This document shows, one piece after another, positions 1 through 7,554 of a stretch of DNA of 64,000 bases; the stretch's first letter is position 1; the number at the start of each line of letters is the position of its first letter. The notes under the pieces are model-generated. The model worked only from the letters and a program-made list of their open reading frames with translations. It did no database searches and was not told the DNA's origin. The stretch covers positions 620,001 to 684,000 of the forward strand of contig NC_085068.1 in NCBI RefSeq assembly GCF_963662255.1, in the 5' to 3' direction. This DNA comes from Cinclus cinclus. Lineage: Eukaryota; Chordata; Aves; Passeriformes; Cinclidae. The position numbers and the translations under genes were made by a program.

Positions 1-70
1 GTCACAATCCATCCCTGGCCCTTTTTATACCGCCTGGTGCCATAAGGGATCATTAGATTGTTAGCCTGCA
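1..70 (+). repeat. Partial M17 monomer at the window edge
   Basis: The window opens inside S5 of a 221-bp monomer: CCCTTTTTATACCGCC at about 18-33, then GTGCCATAAGGGATC. This matches the end of the M17 type at 3592-3812, so another HOR copy probably lies to the left. Confidence 0.9.
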
Positions 71-74
71 TTGG

Positions 75-110
75 GTCACAATGGTTCCTTGCTTCTCTTA
101 ACCTCTGTGG
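75..110 (+). repeat. Subunit S1 of the monomer
   Basis: Starts GTCACAATGGTTCCTTGC and ends TGTGG. It is the least variable part of the monomer and supplies the array-wide landmark. Variants include TTCCGTGC and TTCCGGGC, which mark monomer types M12/S and M3, ATGTTTCC (M10) and ATGGATCC (M2, M11, M16). Confidence 0.9.
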
Positions 111-147
111 TGTCACAATGCATTCCAAGCCCTTTTAGGCCACTAGA
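111..147 (+). repeat. Subunit S2 of the monomer
   Basis: Starts TGTCACAATGCAT, which contains an NsiI site (ATGCAT) in almost every monomer, and continues to CCCTTTTAGGCCAC. The in-frame TAG here ends most of the spurious open frames. The last bases vary (ACTTGA, ACTAGA, ACATGA, ACTTGG) and are good type markers. Confidence 0.9.
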
Positions 148-183
148 TGTCACAATGAATCATTTGATTCTTGGCCTCCATGG
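148..183 (+). repeat. Subunit S3 of the monomer
   Basis: Starts TGTCACAATGAATCATTTG and contains a 14-bp dyad, GAATCA-TT-TGATTC, at 157-170. It is paralogous to S6 within the same monomer. Types M2, M11 and U have GAATTATTT, types M5 and M16 have GAACCATTT, and the M9a type has CATTTCATTC, all of which break the dyad. Confidence 0.88.
157..170. repeat. 14-bp dyad in S3
   Basis: GAATCATTTGATTC has perfect 6-bp arms (GAATCA, TGATTC) around TT. It recurs at the same monomer position in most monomers and is broken by one base in the M2, M5, M9a, M11, M16 and U types. Confidence 0.85.
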
Positions 184-220
184 TGTCATAATGGTTCCTT
201 GTTTCTATTGGGCCCCATGC
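184..220 (+). repeat. Subunit S4 of the monomer
   Basis: Paralogue of S1. It is the most variable subunit and defines the main monomer families: TGTCATAATGGTTCC, TGGCATAATAGATCC, TGGCGTAATTGTACGAGG, TGGCATAATTGTACCAGG and TGGCGTAAATGTACGAGG. Most versions end with GGGCCCCATGC or GGTCCCCATGC. Confidence 0.88.
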
Positions 221-257
221 TGTCACAATTCATCCCTGGCGCTTTCACGCCCCCTGG
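221..257 (+). repeat. Subunit S5 of the monomer
   Basis: Paralogue of S2. It comes in forms ending TTTTAGGCCCATTGG, TTTTACGCCCCCTGG, TTTTGCGCCCCCTGG and TTTTATGCCCCCTGG, plus the one-base-longer TTTTTATACCCCCTGG of the 221-bp monomers. The forms with GCCCCCTGG carry, on the minus strand, the core of a CTCF-like motif. Confidence 0.88.
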
Positions 258-294
258 TGTCAAATGGGATCCTGGGATTATTAGCCTCCATTGG
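258..294 (+). repeat. Subunit S6 of the monomer
   Basis: Paralogue of S3. Three main forms occur: TGTCAAATGGGATCCTGGG, TGTCACAAGGGATCATTAG and TGTCAAAAGGGATTCTTAG. All end near TAGCCTSCATTGG. With the start of S1 it forms an inverted repeat, CCATTG and CAATGG around GGTCA, at 288-304. Confidence 0.88.
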
Positions 295-304
295 GTCACA
301 ATGG
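288..304. repeat. Inverted repeat across the S6/S1 boundary
   Basis: CCATTG (288-293) and CAATGG (299-304) flank the 5-base loop GGTCA. Monomers ending GCATTGG keep a 5-bp stem (CATTG/CAATG). It occurs once per monomer at the most conserved point of the repeat. Confidence 0.85.
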
Positions 305-906
305 ATCCTTGCTTTTCTTAACCCCTGTGCTGTCACAATGCATCCCATGCCCTATTAGGCCACTTGATGTCACAATGAATTATTTGATTCTTGGCCGCCA
401 TGTTGGCATAATAGATCCTTGCTTCTATTGGTCCCCGTGCTGTAACAATTCATCCCTGGCCCTTTTAGGCCCATTGGTGTCACAAGGGATCATTAGATTG
501 TTAGCCTGCATTGGGTCACAATGGTTCCGGGCTTCTCTTAACCTCTGTGGTGTCACAATGCATCCCATGCCCTTTTAGGCCACTTGATGTCACAACGAAT
601 CATTTGATTCTTGGCCTCCATGGTGGCGTAATTGTACGAGGTTTCTATTGGGCCCCATGCTTTCACAATACATCCCTGCCCCTTTTAGGCCCATTGGTGT
701 CACAAGGGATCATTAGATTGTTAGCCTGCATTGGGTCACAATGGTTCCTTACTTCTCTTAACCTCTGTGGTGTCACAATGCATTCCAAGCCCTTTTAGGC
801 CACTTGATGTCACAATGAATCATTTGATTCTTGGCCTTCATGGTGTCATCATGTTTCCTTGCTTCTATAGGTCCCCATGCTGTCAGTGTTCATCCGTGGT
901 ACTTTT

Positions 907-920
907 GCGCCCCCTGGTGT
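907..920 (-). promoter_or_regulatory. CTCF-like motif in M4
   Basis: The minus strand reads ACACCAGGGGGCGC, which agrees with the vertebrate CTCF core (CCASYAGRKGGCRS) at all but the first position. The same site is at 4649-4662, 8391-8404 and 55060-55073. The motif match is direct; binding is not shown. Confidence 0.4.
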
Positions 921-1126
921 CAAAAGGGATTCTTAGATTGTTAGCCTGCATTGGGTCACAATGGTTCCTTGCTTCTCTTAACCTCTGTGGTGTCACATTG
1001 CATTCCAAGCCCTTTTAGGCCACTTGGACTTACAATGAACCATTTGATTCTAGGACTTCATGGTGTCATAATGGTTCCTTGCTTCTATAGGTCCCCATCC
1101 TGTCAGAGTTCATCCGTCGTCCATTT

Positions 1127-1140
1127 GCGCCCCCTGGTGC
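1127..1140 (-). promoter_or_regulatory. CTCF-like motif in M5
   Basis: The minus strand reads GCACCAGGGGGCGC, preceded by TG. Repeats are at 4869-4882, 8611-8624 and 55280-55293. It has the same orientation as the other sites. Confidence 0.4.
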
Positions 1141-1610
1141 CACAAGGGATTCTTAGATTGTTAGCCTGCATTGGGTCACAATGGTTCCTTGCTTCTCTTA
1201 ACCCCTGTGGTGTCACAATGCATCCCATGCCCTTTTAGGCCACTTGATGTCACAATGAATCATTTGATTCTTGGCCTCCACGGTGGCATAATTGTACCAG
1301 GTTTTACTTGGGCCCCATGCTTTCACAATTCATCCCTGCCCCTTTTAGGCCCATTGGTGTCACAAGGGATCATTAGATTGTTAGCCTGCATTGGGTCACA
1401 ATGGTTCCTTGCTTCTCTTAACCCCTGTGGTGTCACAATGCATCCCATGCCCTTTTAGGCCACTTGATGTCACAATGAATCATTTGATTCTTGGCCTTCA
1501 TGGTGTCATAATGGTTCCTTGATTCTATTGGGCCCCATGCTGTCACAATTCATCCCTGGCCCTTTTACGCCCCCTGGTGTCAAATGGGATCCTGGGAATA
1601 TTAGCCTCCA

Positions 1611-1831
1611 TTGGGTCACAATGGTTCCTTGCTTCTCTTAACTCCAGTGCGGTCACAATGCATTCCAAGACCTTTTAGGCCAGTTGATGTCACAATGAAT
1701 CATTTGATTCTTGGCCTCCACGGTGGCATAATAGATCCTTGCTTCTATTGGTCCCCGTGCTGTAACAATCCATCCCTGGCCCTTTTTATACCCCCTGGTG
1801 CCACAAGGGATCATTAGATTGTTAGCCTGCA
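1611..1831 (+). repeat. 221-bp monomer variant (register marker), representative
   Basis: S5 is 38 bp because of one extra T in CCCTTTTTATACC. The same length variant starts at 1611, 3592, 5353, 7334, 9095, 11076, 12837, 15038, 16799, 17460, 19221, 21422, 23843, 25604, 27145, 28466, 30887, 32648, 34189, 37050, 38811, 40352, 41673, 42994, 43655, 44756, 46297, 47398, 47838, 49159, 50700, 52021, 54003, 55764, 57966, 60167, 61708, 62369 and 63690. It usually follows TGTAACAATCC and carries a minus-strand TATA-like element. Its spacing marks the HOR boundaries. Confidence 0.95.
1781..1790 (-). promoter_or_regulatory. TATA-like element in the 221-bp monomer
   Basis: The minus strand reads TATAAAAAGG, a strong match to a eukaryotic TATA box. 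It exists only in the 221-bp monomers, because the extra T and the CG-to-TA difference turn TTTTACG into TTTTTATA. Another clear copy is at 25774-25783. The 47398 monomer has the form TATATAAAGG. Whether it drives transcription is unknown. Confidence 0.3.
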
Positions 1832-2051
1832 TTGGGTCACAATGGTTCCTTGCTTCTCTTAACATCTGTGGTGTCACAATGCATTCCATGCCCTTTTAGG
1901 CCACTTGATGTCACAATGAATCATTTGATTCTTGGCCTCCATGGTGGCGTAATTGTACGAGGCTTCTATTGGGCCCCATGCTTTCACAATACATCCCTGC
2001 CCCTTTTAGGCCCATTGGTGTCACAAGGGATCAATAGATTGTTAGCCTGCA
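1832..2051 (+). repeat. Chimeric monomer M9 (M9a/M9b fusion)
   Basis: The first part (AACATCTGTGG, then GCATTCCATG) matches M9a at 55985. The rest (TTTGATTCTTGG, GTAATTGTACGAGG, ATCAATAGATTG) matches M9b at 56205. Switch markers are position 1885 (M9a state) and 1927 (M9b state), so the exchange lies in the shared stretch 1886-1926. The same fusion is at 5574 and 9316. Confidence 0.85.
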
Positions 2052-2887
2052 TTGGGTCACAATGTTTCCTTGCTTCTCTTAACCTCTGTGGTGTCACAAT
2101 GCATCCCATGCCCTTTTAGGCCACTTGATGTCACAATGAATCATTTGATTCTTGGCCTTCATGGTGTCATAATGGTTCCTTGATTCTATTGGGCCCCATG
2201 CTGTCACAATTGATCCCTGCCTCTTTTACGCCCCCTGGTGTCAAATGGGATCCTGGGATTATTAGCCTCCATTGGGTCACAATGGATCCTTGCTTCTCTT
2301 AACCCCTGTGCTGTCCCAATGCATCCCATGCCCTTTTAGGCCACATGATGTCACAATGAATTATTTGATTCTTGGCCTCCATGGTGGCATAATAGATCCT
2401 TGCTTCTATTGGTCCCCGTGCTGTAACAATTCATCCCTGGCCCTTTTAGGCCCCCTGGTGTCACAAGGGATCATTAGATTGTTAGCCTGCATTGGGTCAC
2501 AATGGTTCCGTGCTTCTCTTAACCTCTGTGGAGTCACAATGCATCCCATGCCCTTTTAGGCCACTTGATGTCACAACGAATCATTTGATTCTTGGCCTCC
2601 ATGGTGGCGTAATTGTACGAGGTTTCTATTGGGCCCCATGCTTTCACAATACATCCCTGCCCCTTTTAGGCCCATTGGTGTCACAAGGGATCATTAGATT
2701 GTTAGCCTCCATCGGGTCACAATGGTTCCTTGCTTCTCTTAACCTCTGTGGTGTCACAATGCATTCCAAGCCCTTTTAGGCCACTTGATGTTACAATGAA
2801 TCATTTGATTCTTGGCCTTCATGGTGTCATAATGTTTCCTTGCTTCTATAGGTCCCCATGCTGTCAGTGTTCATCCGTGGTCGTTTT

Positions 2888-2901
2888 GCGCCCCCTGGTG
2901 T
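2888..2901 (-). promoter_or_regulatory. CTCF-like motif in M13
   Basis: The minus strand reads ACACCAGGGGGCGC. Copies are at 6630-6643, 10372-10385 and 57261-57274. The GGGGGCGC end includes a CpG that other monomer types have lost (GGGGGCAT in M15). Confidence 0.4.
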
Positions 2902-3547
2902 CAAAAGGGATTCTTAGATTGTTAGCCTGCATTGGGTCACAATGGTTCCTTGCTTCTCTTAACCCCTGTGGTGTCACAATGCATCCCATGCCCTTTTAGG
3001 CCACTTGATGTCACAATGAATCATTTGATTCTTGACCTCCATGGTGGCATAATTGTACCAGGTTTTACTGGGGCCCCATGCTTTCACAAATCATCCCTGC
3101 CCCTTTTAGGCCCATTGGTGTCACAAGGGATCATTAGATTGTTAGCCTGCATTGGGTCACAATGGTTCCTTGCTTCTCTTAACCTCTGTGGTGTCACAAT
3201 GCATCCCATGCCCTTTTAGGCCACTTGATGTCACAATGAATCATTTGATTCTTGGCCTCCATGGTGTCATAATGGTTCCTTGTTTCTATTGGTCCCCATG
3301 CTGTCACAATTCATCCCTGGCCCTTTTATGCCCCCTGGTGTCAAATGGGATCCTGGGATTATTAGCCTCCATTGGGTCACAATGGATCCTTGCTTCTCTT
3401 AACCCCTGTGCTGTCACAATGCATTCCAAGCCCTTTTAGGCCACTTGGTCTTACAATGAACCATTTGATTCTTGGCCTTCATGGTGTCATAATGGTTCCT
3501 TGCTTCTATAGGTCCCCTTGCTGTCAGAGTTCATCCATGGTCCTTTT

Positions 3548-3561
3548 GCGCCCCCTGGTGT
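3548..3561 (-). promoter_or_regulatory. CTCF-like motif in M16
   Basis: The minus strand reads ACACCAGGGGGCGC. Copies are at 7290-7303, 11032-11045 and 57922-57935. Together with M4, M5 and M13 this gives four near-consensus sites per 3742-bp HOR, all on one strand. Confidence 0.4.
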
Positions 3562-3812
3562 CAAAAGGGATTCTTAGATTGTTAGCCTGCATTGGGTCAC
3601 AATGGTTCCTTGCTTCTCTTAACCCCTGTGGTGTCACAATGCATCCCATGCCCTTTTAGGCCACTTGATGTCACAATGAATCATTTGATTCTTGGCCTCC
3701 ACCGTGGCATAATAGATCCTTGCTTCTATTGGTCCCCGTGCTGTAACAATCCATCCCTGGCCCTTTTTATACCGCCTGGTGCCATAAGGGATCATTAGAT
3801 TGTTAGCCTGCA

Positions 3813-6800
3813 TTGGGTCACAATGGTTCCTTGCTGCTCTTAACCTCTGTGGTGTCACAATGCATTCCAAGCCCTTTTAGGCCACTAGATGTCACAATGA
3901 ATCATTTGATTCTTGGCCTCCATGGTGTCATAATGGTTCCTTGTTTCTATTGGGCCCCATGCTGTCACAATTCATCCCTGGCGCTTTCACGCCCCCTGGT
4001 GTCAAATGGGATCCTGGGATTATTAGCCTCCATTGGGTCACAATGGATCCTTGCTTTTCTTAACCCCTGTGCTGTCACAATGCATCCCATGCCCTATTAG
4101 GCCACTTGATGTCACAATGAATTATTTGATTCTTGGCCGCCATGTTGGCATAATAGATCCTTGCTTCTATTGGTCCCCGTGCTGTAACAATTCATCCCTG
4201 GCCCTTTTAGGCCCATTGGTGTCACAAGGGATCATTAGATTGTTAGCCTGCATTGGGTCACAATGGTTCCGGGCTTCTCTTAACCTCTGTGGTGTCACAA
4301 TGCATCCCATGCCCTTTTAGGCCACTTGATGTCACAACGAATCATTTGATTCTTGGCCTCCATGGTGGCGTAATTGTACGAGGTTTCTATTGGGCCCCAT
4401 GCTTTCACAATACATCCCTGCCCCTTTTAGGCCCATTGGTGTCACAAGGGATCATTAGATTGTTAGCCTGCATTGGGTCACAATGGTTCCTTACTTCTCT
4501 TAACCTCTGTGGTGTCACAATGCATTCCAAGCCCTTTTAGGCCACTTGATGTCACAATGAATCATTTGATTCTTGGCCTTCATGGTGTCATCATGTTTCC
4601 TTGCTTCTATAGGTCCCCATGCTGTCAGTGTTCATCCGTGGTACTTTTGCGCCCCCTGGTGTCAAAAGGGATTCTTAGATTGTTAGCCTGCATTGGGTCA
4701 CAATGGTTCCTTGCTTCTCTTAACCTCTGTGGTGTCACATTGCATTCCAAGCCCTTTTAGGCCACTTGGACTTACAATGAACCATTTGATTCTAGGACTT
4801 CATGGTGTCATAATGGTTCCTTGCTTCTATAGGTCCCCATCCTGTCAGAGTTCATCCGTCGTCCATTTGCGCCCCCTGGTGCCACAAGGGATTCTTAGAT
4901 TGTTAGCCTGCATTGGGTCACAATGGTTCCTTGCTTCTCTTAACCCCTGTGGTGTCACAATGCATCCCATGCCCTTTTAGGCCACTTGATGTCACAATGA
5001 ATCATTTGATTCTTGGCCTCCACGGTGGCATAATTGTACCAGGTTTTACTTGGGCCCCATGCTTTCACAATTCATCCCTGCCCCTTTTAGGCCCATTGGT
5101 GTCACAAGGGATCATTAGATTGTTAGCCTGCATTGGGTCACAATGGTTCCTTGCTTCTCTTAACCCCTGTGGTGTCACAATGCATCCCATGCCCTTTTAG
5201 GCCACTTGATGTCACAATGAATCATTTGATTCTTGGCCTTCATGGTGTCATAATGGTTCCTTGATTCTATTGGGCCCCATGCTGTCACAATTCATCCCTG
5301 GCCCTTTTACGCCCCCTGGTGTCAAATGGGATCCTGGGAATATTAGCCTCCATTGGGTCACAATGGTTCCTTGCTTCTCTTAACTCCAGTGCGGTCACAA
5401 TGCATTCCAAGACCTTTTAGGCCAGTTGATGTCACAATGAATCATTTGATTCTTGGCCTCCACGGTGGCATAATAGATCCTTGCTTCTATTGGTCCCCGT
5501 GCTGTAACAATCCATCCCTGGCCCTTTTTATACCCCCTGGTGCCACAAGGGATCATTAGATTGTTAGCCTGCATTGGGTCACAATGGTTCCTTGCTTCTC
5601 TTAACATCTGTGGTGTCACAATGCATTCCATGCCCTTTTAGGCCACTTGATGTCACAATGAATCATTTGATTCTTGGCCTCCATGGTGGCGTAATTGTAC
5701 GAGGCTTCTATTGGGCCCCATGCTTTCACAATACATCCCTGCCCCTTTTAGGCCCATTGGTGTCACAAGGGATCAATAGATTGTTAGCCTGCATTGGGTC
5801 ACAATGTTTCCTTGCTTCTCTTAACCTCTGTGGTGTCACAATGCATCCCATGCCCTTTTAGGCCACTTGATGTCACAATGAATCATTTGATTCTTGGCCT
5901 TCATGGTGTCATAATGGTTCCTTGATTCTATTGGGCCCCATGCTGTCACAATTGATCCCTGCCTCTTTTACGCCCCCTGGTGTCAAATGGGATCCTGGGA
6001 TTATTAGCCTCCATTGGGTCACAATGGATCCTTGCTTCTCTTAACCCCTGTGCTGTCCCAATGCATCCCATGCCCTTTTAGGCCACATGATGTCACAATG
6101 AATTATTTGATTCTTGGCCTCCATGGTGGCATAATAGATCCTTGCTTCTATTGGTCCCCGTGCTGTAACAATTCATCCCTGGCCCTTTTAGGCCCCCTGG
6201 TGTCACAAGGGATCATTAGATTGTTAGCCTGCATTGGGTCACAATGGTTCCGTGCTTCTCTTAACCTCTGTGGAGTCACAATGCATCCCATGCCCTTTTA
6301 GGCCACTTGATGTCACAACGAATCATTTGATTCTTGGCCTCCATGGTGGCGTAATTGTACGAGGTTTCTATTGGGCCCCATGCTTTCACAATACATCCCT
6401 GCCCCTTTTAGGCCCATTGGTGTCACAAGGGATCATTAGATTGTTAGCCTCCATCGGGTCACAATGGTTCCTTGCTTCTCTTAACCTCTGTGGTGTCACA
6501 ATGCATTCCAAGCCCTTTTAGGCCACTTGATGTTACAATGAATCATTTGATTCTTGGCCTTCATGGTGTCATAATGTTTCCTTGCTTCTATAGGTCCCCA
6601 TGCTGTCAGTGTTCATCCGTGGTCCTTTTGCGCCCCCTGGTGTCAAAAGGGATTCTTAGATTGTTAGCCTGCATTGGGTCACAATGGTTCCTTGCTTCTC
6701 TTAACCCCTGTGGTGTCACAATGCATCCCATGCCCTTTTAGGCCACTTGATGTCACAATGAATCATTTGATTCTTGACCTCCATGGTGGCATAATTGTAC

Positions 6801-7554
6801 CAGGTTTTACTGGGGCCCCATGCTTTCACAAATCATCCCTGCCCCTTTTAGGCCCATTGGTGTCACAAGGGATCATTAGATTGTTAGCCTGCATTGGGTC
6901 ACAATGGTTCCTTGCTTCTCTTAACCTCTGTGGTGTCACAATGCATCCCATGCCCTTTTAGGCCACTTGATGTCACAATGAATCATTTGATTCTTGGCCT
7001 CCATGGTGTCATAATGGTTCCTTGTTTCTATTGGTCCCCATGCTGTCACAATTCATCCCTGGCCCTTTTATGCCCCCTGGTGTCAAATGGGATCCTGGGA
7101 TTATTAGCCTCCATTGGGTCACAATGGATCCTTGCTTCTCTTAACCCCTGTGCTGTCACAATGCATTCCAAGCCCTTTTAGGCCACTTGGTCTTACAATG
7201 AACCATTTGATTCTTGGCCTTCATGGTGTCATAATGGTTCCTTGCTTCTATAGGTCCCCTTGCTGTCAGAGTTCATCCATGGTCCTTTTGCGCCCCCTGG
7301 TGTCAAAAGGGATTCTTAGATTGTTAGCCTGCATTGGGTCACAATGGTTCCTTGCTTCTCTTAACCCCTGTGGTGTCACAATGCATCCCATGCCCTTTTA
7401 GGCCACTTGATGTCACAATGAATCATTTGATTCTTGGCCTCCACCGTGGCATAATAGATCCTTGCTTCTATTGGTCCCCGTGCTGTAACAATCCATCCCT
7501 GGCCCTTTTTATACCGCCTGGTGCCATAAGGGATCATTAGATTGTTAGCCTGCA
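3813..7554 (+). repeat. 17-monomer higher-order repeat, copy 2
   Basis: Same 17 monomers in the same order and exactly 3742 bp, with 221-bp monomers at 5353 and 7334. It is nearly identical to copies 1 and 3, which indicates very recent amplification or strong homogenisation. Confidence 0.95.

Larger units (their letters stand above)
75..294 (+). repeat. Representative 220-bp monomer of six 36-37-bp subunits
   Basis: The monomer splits into S1 75-110 (36 bp), S2 111-147 (37), S3 148-183 (36), S4 184-220 (37), S5 221-257 (37) and S6 258-294 (37). Each starts with a form of TGTCACAATG; S1 lacks the leading T. S1 resembles S4 at about 26-27 of 36 positions, S2 resembles S5 at about 30 of 37 in other copies, and S3 resembles S6 at about 30 of 36. 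The monomer is therefore a diverged dimer of a ~110-bp triplet, built in turn from a ~37-bp ancestor. Counts are by eye for common variants. Confidence 0.93.
71..3812 (+). repeat. 17-monomer higher-order repeat, copy 1
   Basis: Seventeen distinguishable monomers (M1 at 71, M2 291, M3 511, M4 731, M5 951, M6 1171, M7 1391, M8 1611, M9 1832, M10 2052, M11 2272, M12 2492, M13 2712, M14 2932, M15 3152, M16 3372, M17 3592) form a 3742-bp unit. M8 and M17 are the 221-bp type (17 x 220 + 2). The same order restarts at 3813. Differences from copy 2 that I noticed are T94 versus G3836 and G2883 versus C6625. Confidence 0.95.

Noticed and set aside
71..358. 95-residue open frames repeated in nearly every monomer on the plus strand
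   Set aside because: They start at TTG, have no supporting context, overlap head to tail, vary freely in sequence and change frame every monomer because 220 is not divisible by 3. They are products of the repeat.
868..880. CTATAGGTCC as a splice-site pair
   Set aside because: It is a common S4 variant in the repeat with no exon, branch point or coding frame around it.
1653..1889. 78-residue minus-strand open frame in each 221-bp monomer pair
   Set aside because: It is open only because of the extra base in the 221-bp variant and overlaps the plus-strand frames. There is no start-site support, recognisable domain or sign of selection.
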